NCBI RefSeq assembly: GCF_901764995.1
Contig: NZ_CABFKI010000013.1
Coordinates: forward strand, 2,967-66,966
Source of the DNA: Actinobacillus porcinus
GTDB lineage: Bacteria; Pseudomonadota; Gammaproteobacteria; Enterobacterales; Pasteurellaceae
Length of the DNA: 64,000 bases
Direction: 5' to 3'
The notes beneath the pieces were generated by a model. That model was not told the origin of the DNA. It saw nothing but the letters and a program-made list of their open reading frames with translations, and did no database searches. Positions 8,056 through 17,162 of this stretch are shown here, piece after piece (position 1 is the stretch's first letter; each line of letters starts with the position of its first letter). Position numbers and translations under genes: made by a program.

Positions 8056-9042
8056 ATGCTTACCAAGAAAAAAGCAATTACACTAGCAATTAGTGGCATC
8101 TTAGCTGCATCAATGTCTTTTTCTGTTGCAGCAAAAACAACGTTAAAACTCAGTCATAACAATGACAAAACTCACCCTGTTCATATTTCAATGCAAAATA
8201 TGGCAGATGAAGTGAAAAAAGAAACGAATGGTGAAGTTGTTATTCGTATTTATCCAAATAGCCAATTAGGAAACCAACGAGAATCAATGGAGTTAATTCA
8301 GTCTGGTTCTTTAGATATGGCAAAATCAAATGCAAGCGAGCTAGAAGCATTTCAACCGCTTTACGGAGCTTTCAATGTGCCGTACTTATTTAAAGATAGT
8401 GAACATTACTACAAAGTACTACGAGATCCTGAAATTGGTGGCAAGATTTTAGCGTCAACAGAAGGTAAAGGATTCATTGGGTTAACTTATTACGATGCTG
8501 GCTCTCGTAGTTTTTACGCTCAAAAACCAATTAAAACACCGGCAGACTTAAAAGGCTTGAAAGTTCGTGTTCAACCAAGTCCAAGTGCATTAGAAATGAT
8601 GAAATTAATGGGAGCTTCAGCAACACCGTTAGCATTTGGTGAACTTTACACCGCACTTCAGCAAGGTGTTGTAGATGCAGCGGAGAACAATCCAACCGCA
8701 TTGACATTAATGCGTCATGGTGAAGTCGCTAAATTCTATAGCGAAGATGAACATACCATTATTCCTGATGTATTACTTATCAGCGAAAAATCTTGGGCGA
8801 AACTAACACCTGAACAACAAAAAATTGTAAAAGCGGCTGCAGATCATTCAATGATGACACATAAAGATCTTTGGGCTAAAGCAACGGAAGAAGAAGTGAA
8901 AAAGGCTAAAGAAACGATGGGCGTTGAATTCGTAAAAGTTGACAAACAACCATTCGTTGATGCCGTAAAACCAATGCATGATAAAGCATTAGCAGATCCA
9001 GTCATTGGCGATCTTGTGAAAAAAATCGATGCTGCACGATAA
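8056..9042 (+). CDS. TRAP transporter periplasmic solute-binding protein (DctP type)
   Basis: The 328-residue protein begins with a signal peptide: KKK, a hydrophobic stretch, and SFSVAAK with a likely cut after Ala-Ala. The mature part shows DctP features, including QLGNQRESMELIQSGSLDMA and the GLKVRVQPSPSALEMMK segment whose arginine normally binds the ligand carboxylate. I start at ATG 8056 because GGAG lies about 10 bases before it; an ATG at 8041 contains that same ribosome site. It heads the plus-strand arm, followed by the glucuronate enzymes, so D-glucuronate or a related uronate is the likely ligand. Confidence 0.93.
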   Translation: MLTKKKAITLAISGILAASMSFSVAAKTTLKLSHNNDKTHPVHISMQNMADEVKKETNGEVVIRIYPNSQLGNQRESMELIQSGSLDMAKSNASELEAFQPLYGAFNVPYLFKDSEHYYKVLRDPEIGGKILASTEGKGFIGLTYYDAGSRSFYAQKPIKTPADLKGLKVRVQPSPSALEMMKLMGASATPLAFGELYTALQQGVVDAAENNPTALTLMRHGEVAKFYSEDEHTIIPDVLLISEKSWAKLTPEQQKIVKAAADHSMMTHKDLWAKATEEEVKKAKETMGVEFVKVDKQPFVDAVKPMHDKALADPVIGDLVKKIDAAR

Positions 9043-9106
9043 TTAATCTATGTAAAGGACATAATGTGCAATGTCCTTTACTTCTCATATTGTTGGAGAA
9101 ATAAAA

Positions 9107-9952
9107 ATGACATTAACAAAAAAACACAATTTCAAAGACAAAGTCGTTGTGATAACCGGAGCGGGCGGTGTACTTTGCGCCTACTTTGCAAAAGAAATTG
9201 CTAAAACAGGCGCGAAAGTGGCGCTACTGGATATTAACCTTGAAGCCGCACAAAAATTTGCCGATGAAATTACGACTGAAGGTTATATTGCAAAAGCATA
9301 TAAAACTAATGTGCTGGAACTAGAAAGTATCAAAGAAACACGAGAAGCCATTGCTGCAGATTTTGGCACTTGCGATATTTTAATTAACGGTGCAGGGGGT
9401 AATAACCCGAAAGCAACCACAGACAATGAATTTCATGAATTTGATTTACCCCCCGCAACCAAGTCCTTCTTTGATTTAGAAAAATCAGGGATTGAATTTG
9501 TGTTCAACTTAAATTACCTAGGAACTTTATTGCCAACACAAGTTTTTGCCAAAGATATGGTGGGCAAAAAAGGGGCGAACATCATTAATATTTCAAGTAT
9601 GAACGCGTACACCCCATTAACCAAAATCCCTGCTTATTCAGGTGCAAAAGCAGCAATAAGCAACTTTACTCAATGGCTTGCCGTACATTTTTCTCATGTT
9701 GGTATTCGTTGTAATGCTATCGCACCGGGTTTCTTGGTCAGTAACCAAAACCGTGCGTTATTATTTGATGCTGAAGGCAACCCTACGCCGCGTGCGCACA
9801 AAATCTTAACCAATACCCCAATGGGACGCTTTGGCGAAGCCAGCGAATTATTGGGGGGTATTCTATTCCTAATGGATGAAGAATATGCAAGTTTTATTAA
9901 TGGCGTCGTGCTTCCGATTGATGGTGGGTTCTCTGCTTATAGTGGTGTGTAA
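9107..9952 (+). CDS. uxuB: SDR-family D-mannonate oxidoreductase (fructuronate reductase)
   Basis: A 281-residue short-chain dehydrogenase/reductase with N-terminal nucleotide motif VVITGAGGVL, NGAGG near residue 90, and catalytic Ser and Tyr-x3-Lys in NISSMNAYTPL and PAYSGAKAA. It should interconvert D-fructuronate and D-mannonate, the step between UxaC and UxuA. E. coli UxuB does this with an unrelated polyol-dehydrogenase fold, so this is probably a non-orthologous replacement, known in related Pasteurellaceae loci. I start at ATG 9107, preceded by TTGGAGAAATAAAA; the longer frame begins without a ribosome site. The assignment rests on family and position. Confidence 0.85.
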   Translation: MTLTKKHNFKDKVVVITGAGGVLCAYFAKEIAKTGAKVALLDINLEAAQKFADEITTEGYIAKAYKTNVLELESIKETREAIAADFGTCDILINGAGGNNPKATTDNEFHEFDLPPATKSFFDLEKSGIEFVFNLNYLGTLLPTQVFAKDMVGKKGANIINISSMNAYTPLTKIPAYSGAKAAISNFTQWLAVHFSHVGIRCNAIAPGFLVSNQNRALLFDAEGNPTPRAHKILTNTPMGRFGEASELLGGILFLMDEEYASFINGVVLPIDGGFSAYSGV

Positions 9953-9962
9953 GGAGCAATAA

Positions 9963-11366
9963 ATGAAACAATTCATGTGCGAAGATTTTTTGCTATCAAA
10001 TGATATTGCACGCACACTCTATCATGATTATGCCAAAGATCAGCCTATTTTTGATTACCACTGCCATCTTCCGCCGAAAGATATTGCGGAGAATCATCAA
10101 TTTAGTGATTTAGCTGAAATTTGGTTGGCGGGCGATCATTACAAATGGCGTGCAATGCGTTCTGCCGGGATAGATGAACGATTAATTACTGGTAATGCAA
10201 CAAACTATGAAAAATATCAGGCTTGGGCTAAAACTGTTCCGCTTTGTATTGGTAACCCAATTTATCATTGGACGCACCTAGAATTACGCCGTCCATTTGG
10301 TATTACCAATCAGCTATTCAATGCGCAAAGTGCGGATAAAATTTGGTATGAATGTAACGAAATGTTGCAACAACCAGAATTTTCAGCTCGCGGTATTATG
10401 CAGCAAATGAATGTGAAATTTTCAGGTACAACGGATGATCCTATTGATAGCTTGGAATATCACAAAATTATTGCGGCTGATGAGAGTTTTGATATTGAAG
10501 TAGCGCCAAGTTGGCGTCCGGATAAAGTCGTCAAAATTGAATTAGACCAATTTAATGATTATATCCAACAACTTGAGCAGGTTGCTGATACGGAAATTAA
10601 TAGTTTTGACTCGTTGAAAAAAGCCCTTTTCAAACGTTTAGAACATTTTGATGCCCACGGTTGCAAATCCGCTGATCATGGTATGGAAATTGTACGTTTT
10701 GCCAAAATTCCTGATGAGAAAGAATTGGATCAAATTTTACAATTACGCCGCAATAATCAACCATTAACTGAGTTACAAATTGCACAATATTCCACCGCAC
10801 TTTTCGTATGGTTTGCGCAAGAATATGTTAAACGTAACTGGGTAATGCAAATGCATATTGGCGCATTGCGTAACAATAATACACGAATGTTTAAATTGTT
10901 AGGCGCTGATTCAGGATTTGATTCGATTGCTGACCGCACTTTTGCAGAACCGCTCTCTCGTTTGTTAGATGCTATGGATCAAAACGATGAACTTCCCAAA
11001 ACGATTTTATATTGTCTAAACCCACGTGATAACGAAATGATCGCCACAATGATCGGCAATTTCCAGACAGGTGGTGTCGCAGGCAAAATTCAATTTGGTT
11101 CAGGTTGGTGGTTCAATGATCAAAAAGACGGTATGGAACGCCAATTACAGCAACTCTCTCAACTTGGTTTACTAAGCCAATTTGTAGGGATGCTGACGGA
11201 TTCTCGTAGCTTCTTGTCTTATACACGCCATGAATATTTCCGCCGAATTTTGTGTGAGATGGTTGGGAAATGGGTGGTAAATGGTGAAGCACCAAATGAT
11301 CTAAACCTACTCGGCAATATGATTAAAAATATCTGCTATAACAATGCAAAAGGCTATTTTAAGTAA
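9963..11366 (+). CDS. uxaC: Glucuronate isomerase
   Basis: UxaC converts D-glucuronate to D-fructuronate, the entry step of the pathway. The 467-residue length matches the family, and the hallmark [14 protein letters not shown] near residue 30 carries the metal-binding His-x-His of the amidohydrolase-like barrel. [16 protein letters not shown] and [13 protein letters not shown] are also typical. It begins 10 bp after the reductase stop with AAGGAGCAATAA before the ATG, and kdgK follows within 10 bp. No altronate genes (uxaA, uxaB) are nearby, so the locus appears dedicated to glucuronate. Confidence 0.96.
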   Translation: MKQFMCEDFLLSNDIARTLYHDYAKDQPIFDYHCHLPPKDIAENHQFSDLAEIWLAGDHYKWRAMRSAGIDERLITGNATNYEKYQAWAKTVPLCIGNPIYHWTHLELRRPFGITNQLFNAQSADKIWYECNEMLQQPEFSARGIMQQMNVKFSGTTDDPIDSLEYHKIIAADESFDIEVAPSWRPDKVVKIELDQFNDYIQQLEQVADTEINSFDSLKKALFKRLEHFDAHGCKSADHGMEIVRFAKIPDEKELDQILQLRRNNQPLTELQIAQYSTALFVWFAQEYVKRNWVMQMHIGALRNNNTRMFKLLGADSGFDSIADRTFAEPLSRLLDAMDQNDELPKTILYCLNPRDNEMIATMIGNFQTGGVAGKIQFGSGWWFNDQKDGMERQLQQLSQLGLLSQFVGMLTDSRSFLSYTRHEYFRRILCEMVGKWVVNGEAPNDLNLLGNMIKNICYNNAKGYFK

Positions 11367-11375
11367 GGTGGGATG

Positions 11376-12320
11376 ATGAAAAAACTCGCCCTAATCGGTG
11401 AATGTATGATCGAGCTCAATGGTGAGCCATTTGGGAATATGCGTCAAACCTATGGTGGCGATACGCTCAATACGGCAACCTATGTGGCTCGGGTGAGTTC
11501 GCCTGATGATATTGAAGTCAGTTATGTCTCTGCGTTAGGGATGGATAAGCTGAGTGAAGGGATGATTGCGCATTGGCAAGCGGATGGGATTAATACAGAT
11601 TGGGTTTTGCGTGATGCGGAGCGTTCAGCAGGGTTGTATCTCATTCAACTTGATAAACAAGGTGAGCGGACATTTCTTTATTGGCGTAATCAATCGGCGG
11701 CGCGTTATTTGTTGCAACATGCTGATTACCCTAAGGTTCTGTCGGCATTGAAAAATGTCGATATGATTTATTTAAGTGGTATTAGTCTGGCAATCTTGCC
11801 TGAAACTGACCGCACTTTGTTGCTTGAGCAATTACGTGAGTGGAAAAAATCAGGGGGAGAAATTGCCTTTGACAGTAATTTCCGTCCAAAACTTTGGGAG
11901 AGCATTGAAACGGCTCAGCAATGTTATCAAGCCTTGTTGCCGTTGGTGGATGTTGCTTTAGTCACCTTTGATGATGAAAGCCTGCTTTGGGGCGATGTGG
12001 ATGAGCAAGCAACGATAGCGCGTTTATCGGCATTCCATATTCCGAAGATGATTGTGAAACAAGGTAGCCTTGGGGCCACGATTTGTGAAAAGGGAACACA
12101 ACATTTTGTCCCAACGGTCCCTGTAACCCATGTAGTCGATACCACTTCCGCAGGGGATTCCTTTAACGCCGGTTTTTTAGCGGGCTACTTGCAAAACAAA
12201 CCGCTGGAGATTTGCTGTCAACAAGGCAATCAATTGGCGGGTATTGTGATTCAACACAAAGGCGCGATTATCGAAAAATCCGCCACCGCGCATTTACGTG
12301 CGTTATTTAATAAAAGATGA
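11376..12320 (+). CDS. kdgK: 2-dehydro-3-deoxygluconokinase
   Basis: A 314-residue PfkB-family sugar kinase that phosphorylates 2-keto-3-deoxygluconate. The N-terminal MKKLALIGECMIELNG and the C-terminal DTTSAGDSFNAGFLAGYL, with the catalytic Asp and the anion hole, are diagnostic. Two ATGs are adjacent (11373 and 11376); AAGGTGGG sits closer to the ideal distance from the second. Base composition is slightly more GC-rich than the TRAP genes. It is in the plus-strand arm between uxaC and eda. Confidence 0.94.
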   Translation: MKKLALIGECMIELNGEPFGNMRQTYGGDTLNTATYVARVSSPDDIEVSYVSALGMDKLSEGMIAHWQADGINTDWVLRDAERSAGLYLIQLDKQGERTFLYWRNQSAARYLLQHADYPKVLSALKNVDMIYLSGISLAILPETDRTLLLEQLREWKKSGGEIAFDSNFRPKLWESIETAQQCYQALLPLVDVALVTFDDESLLWGDVDEQATIARLSAFHIPKMIVKQGSLGATICEKGTQHFVPTVPVTHVVDTTSAGDSFNAGFLAGYLQNKPLEICCQQGNQLAGIVIQHKGAIIEKSATAHLRALFNKR

Positions 12321-12337
12321 AAACGAAAGGATAAATT

Positions 12338-12976
12338 ATGGCTTATAGCACAGAACAAATTATCGAAAAACTTCGTCAACTGAAAGTCGTCCCCGTTATT
12401 GCGGTAGATGATGCTCAAGATATTTTACCCCTTGTGAAAACCTTATCCGACAACGGTTTGCCTGTGGCGGAAATTACTTTTCGCTCGGCGGCAGGGGAAG
12501 AAGCTATCTGTTTAGCCCGCCAACATTTTCCTGATGTGTTGATTGCGGCAGGGACTGTATTAACCCCGGCGCAAGTGGTCGCAGCTAAAAATGCGGGCGC
12601 GGATTGTATTGTCACCCCGGGATTTAACCCAAATATTGTGAAACTATGCCAAGAACTTGAGCTGCCTATTACCCCGGGGGTAAACAACCCCATGGCGATA
12701 GAGGCTGCATTGGAACTCGGGATTCATGCCGTGAAATTTTTCCCTGCGGAAGCCAGTGGCGGCGTGAAAATGATTAAAGCTTTACTGGGTCCTTACAGCA
12801 ACTTACAAATTATGCCAACAGGCGGCATTTCCCCTGCGAATATCAAAGACTATTTAGCCATTCCCAATGTCGTAGCTTGCGGTGGCTCTTGGTTTGTGGA
12901 TAAAGCTTTGATTAAGGCGAAGAACTGGGAGGAAATTGGACGCTTGGTGAGAGAAGTTGTGGCGTTGGTGGGGTAA
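12338..12976 (+). CDS. eda: KHG/KDPG aldolase
   Basis: A 212-residue class I aldolase that splits 2-keto-3-deoxy-6-phosphogluconate into pyruvate and glyceraldehyde-3-phosphate, the last step of the pathway. The catalytic glutamate lies in LPVAEITFRS and the Schiff-base lysine in GIHAVKFFPAE; GPYSNLQIMPTGGI holds the phosphate-binding region. It starts 17 bp after kdgK with AAAGGATAAATT and is the last gene of the arm. The six-hairpin array downstream probably marks the end of transcription. Confidence 0.96.
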   Translation: MAYSTEQIIEKLRQLKVVPVIAVDDAQDILPLVKTLSDNGLPVAEITFRSAAGEEAICLARQHFPDVLIAAGTVLTPAQVVAAKNAGADCIVTPGFNPNIVKLCQELELPITPGVNNPMAIEAALELGIHAVKFFPAEASGGVKMIKALLGPYSNLQIMPTGGISPANIKDYLAIPNVVACGGSWFVDKALIKAKNWEEIGRLVREVVALVG

Positions 12977-13020
12977 GTTGCAGGGGTTATGATTGATGAC
13001 AAACGCTCATCTCTGAAAAT

Positions 13021-13230
13021 AACCTAGCACGAGCCGTGCTAGGTTCGTTAAACCCAGCCCCGCTGGGGCTGAAAGGAAGAGCAGCAGAGCGGCTCAGATT
13101 ATGTAACCCTATACGGCTCGTATAGGGGGTGTCATTGCTCTAATGATGGGCTAAAGCCCATCCTACAACTCATTCTCAGCCCCAAAGGGGCTGATTTATG
13201 CGTAACCCAGTATGGCTTTGCCATGCTGGG
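13021..13230. repeat. Array of six short-loop hairpins (REP-like)
   Basis: Six palindromes lie in 210 bp between convergent eda and the OPT gene. Stems and loops are: 13021-13045 (11 bp, loop AGC), 13055-13071 (CAGCCCC/GGGGCTG), 13107-13127 (9 bp, loop GCT), 13145-13162 (GATGGGCT/AGCCCATC), 13177-13193 (again CAGCCCC/GGGGCTG, loop AAA) and 13206-13230 (11 bp with one G-T pair, loop TTT). All loops have two or three bases. Sequences like GATGGGCTAAAGCCCATC resemble REP-type repeats of many proteobacteria. The outer hairpins could end transcription from both sides. A degraded piece of the third is at 28821-28860. Confidence 0.8.
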
Positions 13231-13238
13231 ATATTAAA

Positions 13239-15248
13239 TCACCCCTTTGCCTTCAACACGCGTTTGGTGTAAATCAGCATACCTACCACAAACACAATTA
13301 AGCCTAGGATTTCGGCTTTGTCGCCCCAGTTGTCGAGTTCGAGAGCGAGTGGGGCGTCTGAGCCGCCTGATGTGACAGAGCCGGCGATAATAAAGGCGAG
13401 TAATACGCCGATTAGGCTTTCGCCCACAATTAAACCTGCGGCGAAAAGTGTGCCGTAGCGGTCGGCTTTTTTCTTCATGGCTTCAGCGTCTTTGCCTGAT
13501 TGACGGGCGTAATTTTCGATATGGCGGTTGATGAACCAAGCTAATAATGCGCCGACAAATAATGGTGCGTTGACGACCGGTGGAAGATAAATCCCCATAC
13601 CTACAGCTAAAACCGGTAAGGCGTATTTGCCGTTGCTGGATTTTTTCAAAATAAGATCAATGACAATCAATATCGCGCCTAGGGCAATTCCGGTGAAAAT
13701 GTAAGACCATTCTAAATTGCTTGAGAAAATACCGTTAGAAATGGTCATCATTAAGGTCGCTTGTGGCGCAGAGAGTGCTTGTGACGCATCCATGCCTTCA
13801 CGTGGCATAGCACCTGTAAAGCCGTAGGCGTTAAATAATAGTTCAAGCACCGGCGAAATGACAAAGGCACCCACGATACAACCAATAATTAACGCCACTT
13901 GTTGACGCCAAGGGGTGGCTTCCACTAATTGACCGGTTTTTAAATCTTGTAAGTTGTCATTGGAAATGGCAGCGGTGGTAATCACAATCGAACAGGTAAA
14001 AATAGTTAACGCGGTTAAGAATTTTTGTCCTTCGGCGGTTTCCATTAAACCAAAACTGTGACCAATACCCATTAAGACCAATGATGTGACCACGACTGAA
14101 ATAATGCCGATGCCTGAAATTGGGCTAGAAGATGATCCCACCAGACCTGCCATATAACCGCAAGCGGCGGCGACTAAGAAACCGATAACGACAGCAAGTA
14201 AGGTACAAACAGCAATTAATAGCATAGCCGCTTCCGGTGCGAGCGTGATAGGTTGAAGGAATTCGTATAAGGCTAAGACGATGAGCACGATACTGCCTAA
14301 TAGAATTAAACCTAAGGCTTTTGGCGATAAATCTTGAGAAGTGCGGTGAGATTTTTCGGTGTTTTTCTCGTTAAGTTGACGCAAGGATTGTGACATTCCT
14401 TCGAACATCGGCTTTAATAAGGTGATGAGTGTCCAAATTGCGGCGATACCGATAGTTCCTACGCCAATAAAACGCACTTTGGTTTTCCAAATACTCATGG
14501 CGTAACCAATCATATCTGCGTCAGCAGGCATTGGGGAGGCGGCGGTAAAGTAAGGTACGGCAACGCCCCAAGCTAAGGTAATGCCAATTAAAATGGCGAT
14601 ACCGCCCACTAAACCAATTAAGTAGCCGGCACCCAATAAGGCAAAGGAAAAGCCCATCGGCACTTGGAAAATGGCGTTGCCGCCTTTGAACCAAAGGCTT
14701 GCACCGTCAGCGATAACGCGTAAACCGTTGGTTAAAAAGCTGACAATAGCCGCTAGCACACCGCCTGCCGCAATTTCTTTAATGCCGCTCTCGCCGTTTT
14801 GACTGTCGTCATGTCCGGCTTTGAGAATTTCAGCGGCAGCGACCCCTTCAGGGTAAGGTAAATCGCTTTTGACGACCATCACGTGACGTAATGGCACGGT
14901 GAAAATGACCCCTAAAATACCGCCCGCCATACAAACGAGCAACGTTTGCCAGAATGGGAAACCTTGCCAATAGCCCATCATTAACATGGCAGGTAACACG
15001 AAAATCACAGAAGATTGCGTACCGGCGGATGATGCTTGGGTTTGCACCATATTATTTTCAAGAATATTGGAGCCACTGAAGAATTTCAGTACTGCCATCG
15101 AAATCACAGCGGCAGGAATGGATGAAGCGAAGGTTAACCCCACTTTCAGCCCTAAGTAAACGTTTGATGCGGTAAAAACTACCGTAATCAACGCACCGAG
15201 AAACATTCCGCGGAATGTCAGCTCTTTCATTGTGAGTGGATTGTTCAT
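13239..15248 (-). CDS. OPT-family oligopeptide transporter
   Basis: A 669-residue integral membrane protein with about 14-16 hydrophobic segments. It opens with MKELTFRGMFLGALITVVFT and contains SNVYLGLKVGLTFASSIPA and DLPYPEGVAAAEILKAGHDD, signatures of the bacterial OPT transporters that carry small peptides. A charged loop near residues 285-310 (QLNEKNTEKSHRTSQDLSP) separates the halves. It is monocistronic, with the queE gene 84 bp upstream on the same strand and the hairpin array just past its stop. The substrate is not evident. Confidence 0.92.
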   Translation of the reverse strand: MNNPLTMKELTFRGMFLGALITVVFTASNVYLGLKVGLTFASSIPAAVISMAVLKFFSGSNILENNMVQTQASSAGTQSSVIFVLPAMLMMGYWQGFPFWQTLLVCMAGGILGVIFTVPLRHVMVVKSDLPYPEGVAAAEILKAGHDDSQNGESGIKEIAAGGVLAAIVSFLTNGLRVIADGASLWFKGGNAIFQVPMGFSFALLGAGYLIGLVGGIAILIGITLAWGVAVPYFTAASPMPADADMIGYAMSIWKTKVRFIGVGTIGIAAIWTLITLLKPMFEGMSQSLRQLNEKNTEKSHRTSQDLSPKALGLILLGSIVLIVLALYEFLQPITLAPEAAMLLIAVCTLLAVVIGFLVAAACGYMAGLVGSSSSPISGIGIISVVVTSLVLMGIGHSFGLMETAEGQKFLTALTIFTCSIVITTAAISNDNLQDLKTGQLVEATPWRQQVALIIGCIVGAFVISPVLELLFNAYGFTGAMPREGMDASQALSAPQATLMMTISNGIFSSNLEWSYIFTGIALGAILIVIDLILKKSSNGKYALPVLAVGMGIYLPPVVNAPLFVGALLAWFINRHIENYARQSGKDAEAMKKKADRYGTLFAAGLIVGESLIGVLLAFIIAGSVTSGGSDAPLALELDNWGDKAEILGLIVFVVGMLIYTKRVLKAKG

Positions 15249-15332
15249 AATGACATGTCCTTGTTATAAACGAGAGATATTAGTTAGCCCGAATACAAGC
15301 TGAACTAACCCTTGGCAAGCCTGTTGAATAGT

Positions 15333-15959
15333 CTATTCAATACCAATCAACTTATGGGTTTGAATGCTAAGTAACCACTTAGGCTTATGGATACGACTAT
15401 TAAGTTGTCCAAGCAAAGCGATGGTTTCGTGTAAATTCATTTTGCCGTCAATTTCGCAAGGACTGAGGAAATAATAATCCGCTTGGATTTTTTGTTCAAT
15501 AAATTCACAAAATTCTTTGGCTTGGGCATCCATCACGATACGCACTTCGTTGGCTTTTGAGATACAACGGCGTTGGTATTTGTTGGCGTACATGGCTTTG
15601 GGGCTGGTGGCGATATAATCAATTTGTGGCGGAACGTCTTTCAGTCCATTGGTTTCAATGGCAAGAAAATAGCCGTCTTGTTTGAGAATTTCCAACAACA
15701 ATACGATTTTGGGATGAAGGGTGGGTTCACCGCCGGTGATGATCACATTCTTGGCGGAAAATGACCGCACTTTTGCCAGAATTTGGCTTAGGGTCCAAGA
15801 CTGAAATTCGTTGTAAGGGGTGTCGCACCAAGGGCAAGCCAAATTGCATTTGCCGAAACGCACAAAAATGCTTGGCATGCCTGTGTTGGCGCCTTCCCCT
15901 TGTAGGCTTTCAAAAATTTCTACAATGGGGAAGCTCGGTTCTTGAATTAACGAACTCAT
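15333..15959 (-). CDS. queE: 7-carboxy-7-deazaguanine synthase
   Basis: A 208-residue radical-SAM enzyme that contracts the pterin ring to make 7-carboxy-7-deazaguanine for queuosine. The iron-sulfur cysteines are in CNLACPWCDTPYNEF (C-x3-C-x2-C) near residue 38, and VIITGGEPTLHP carries the SAM-contacting GGEP motif. The short N-terminus (IVEIFESLQGEGANTG) is typical of QueE. Its start overlaps the queD stop by 4 bp, which indicates translational coupling. It is the last gene of queC-queD-queE, under the preQ1 riboswitch in front of queC. Confidence 0.94.
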   Translation of the reverse strand: MSSLIQEPSFPIVEIFESLQGEGANTGMPSIFVRFGKCNLACPWCDTPYNEFQSWTLSQILAKVRSFSAKNVIITGGEPTLHPKIVLLLEILKQDGYFLAIETNGLKDVPPQIDYIATSPKAMYANKYQRRCISKANEVRIVMDAQAKEFCEFIEQKIQADYYFLSPCEIDGKMNLHETIALLGQLNSRIHKPKWLLSIQTHKLIGIE

Positions 15960-16375
15960 TCGCGGTACTCACAAAATGATGTTGGCGTTTCCCACAAACG
16001 AATCGCCGAAATCGGTAATTGATCTTTTAAGCGGTTAAACATAAAACGCGCCATTTCTTCCGCTGTAGTACGTACGGGAATACCAAAGGTTTTTGAGTTG
16101 AGTTCATTCAACAATGCCGCGATTTTACATTCGCGTTCGCTGGTGGTGTCGTAGATAAACGCGTGATCCATGGGATCTAGAATGGCGGCTTTGACGATGC
16201 GTTTGACATCCGTAAAATCCACTACCATCCCTTTTTTTGCGCCATCTGCCACTAAATCACCACTCACTTCTACTTGAAGTTTGTAAGTATGTCCGTGCAA
16301 GTTTTGGCATTTCCCATCGTGACCATCCAAAATATGCGCCATATCAAAGCTAAATTCTTTTGAAACCTTAAACAT
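15956..16375 (-). CDS. queD: 6-carboxy-tetrahydropterin synthase
   Basis: A 139-residue member of the PTPS family that converts dihydroneopterin triphosphate to 6-carboxytetrahydropterin, the substrate of QueE. Zinc ligands and the catalytic cysteine are in [20 protein letters not shown] (about residues 10-29), and the glutamate of RLWETPT near the C-terminus binds pterin. It overlaps queC by 8 bp upstream and queE by 4 bp downstream, so the three genes form one tightly packed transcript. Confidence 0.94.
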   Translation of the reverse strand: MFKVSKEFSFDMAHILDGHDGKCQNLHGHTYKLQVEVSGDLVADGAKKGMVVDFTDVKRIVKAAILDPMDHAFIYDTTSERECKIAALLNELNSKTFGIPVRTTAEEMARFMFNRLKDQLPISAIRLWETPTSFCEYRE

Positions 16376-17051
16376 TTTTCACCGCACTTTTTTGTTCTAA
16401 ATATTCTGCCAACCCTTTTTCGCGCAAAATACAACTTGGACATTCGCCACAGCCGCCTTCTACGCCCATATAGCAAGTATGCGTATGTTCACGAACATAA
16501 TCTAACGCGCCTAATTTATCTGCTAATTGCCAGGTTTGCGCTTTGGTTAAATACATCAATGGCGTGCGAATATTGAAGTTATAATCCATGGCAAGATTTA
16601 AGGTGACGTTCATGGATTTAATAAACACATCACGGCAATCAGGATAACCGCTGAAATCCGTTTCGCACACGCCGGTCATAATATCCGTCATCCCTTGGCT
16701 TTTGGCATAGATGGCAGCATAAAGTAAAAACAAGGCATTGCGTCCGTCCACTAAGGTATTAGGCACGCCATTGTCCCCTGTTTTGATTTCCGTTTCGTTC
16801 ATCATCGCATTAGGCGCAAACACCTGCATAGCAGACATATCCAAAATATGGTGTTTTACCCCTAAATCTTGGCAAATCCATTTGGCTTTTTCTAATTCAA
16901 TATGATGACGTTGACCGTATTGAAAGGTCATCGCGTGAACATTTTCAACGCCATATTCTTGAATGGCGAGCAATAAACAGGTTGTGGAATCTTGTCCACC
17001 TGAATGAATAACAACCACTTTTCGGTTGTTGTTGGGATTTAGTATTTTCAT
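16368..17051 (-). CDS. queC: 7-cyano-7-deazaguanine (preQ0) synthase
   Basis: A 227-residue ATP-dependent enzyme that turns 7-carboxy-7-deazaguanine into preQ0 using ammonia. The PP-loop motif is [15 protein letters not shown] near residue 13, and the zinc site is in [19 protein letters not shown] near the C-terminus (four cysteines). It is the first gene of the queCDE operon. Its ribosome site AGGAAG, six bases before ATG 17051, is the 3' end of the riboswitch, so preQ1 binding should block translation. Confidence 0.95.
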   Translation of the reverse strand: MKILNPNNNRKVVVIHSGGQDSTTCLLLAIQEYGVENVHAMTFQYGQRHHIELEKAKWICQDLGVKHHILDMSAMQVFAPNAMMNETEIKTGDNGVPNTLVDGRNALFLLYAAIYAKSQGMTDIMTGVCETDFSGYPDCRDVFIKSMNVTLNLAMDYNFNIRTPLMYLTKAQTWQLADKLGALDYVREHTHTCYMGVEGGCGECPSCILREKGLAEYLEQKSAVKNV

Positions 17052-17054
17052 AAT

Positions 17055-17093
17055 CTTCCTAGTTTTTTTGCGTGGGATGGATTGCGAACCACG
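17055..17093 (-). promoter_or_regulatory. PreQ1-I riboswitch before queC
   Basis: On the minus strand CGTGG, then TTCGCAATCCATC, then CCACG form the P1 stem and loop, followed by CAAAAAAACTAGGAAG. This matches the preQ1 class I pattern: short hairpin, A-rich tail and a terminal CUAGG-type strand that folds back on the loop. The tail contains the queC ribosome site, so ligand binding would hide it. Class I preQ1 riboswitches control queuosine genes in many Firmicutes and in Pasteurellaceae. Confidence 0.85.
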
Positions 17094-17094
17094 A

Positions 17095-17137
17095 ATAAAA
17101 ATAACCGCACTTATGGGATCATAAGTGCGGTCAGGAT
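17095..17137 (-). terminator. clpB terminator made of paired uptake signals
   Basis: On the minus strand ACCGCACTTATG and CATAAGTGCGGT form a perfect 12-bp stem with a 4-base loop, followed by TATTTTTATT. It is 25 bp past the clpB stop and ends next to the first base of the preQ1 riboswitch. Confidence 0.85.
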
Positions 17138-17162
17138 TTTAACAGAATTTTACGCGATAAAT

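Noticed and set aside
13021-13230. A CRISPR array
   Set aside because: The repeats are palindromes of different sequence and size with no regular spacers, and no cas genes are nearby.
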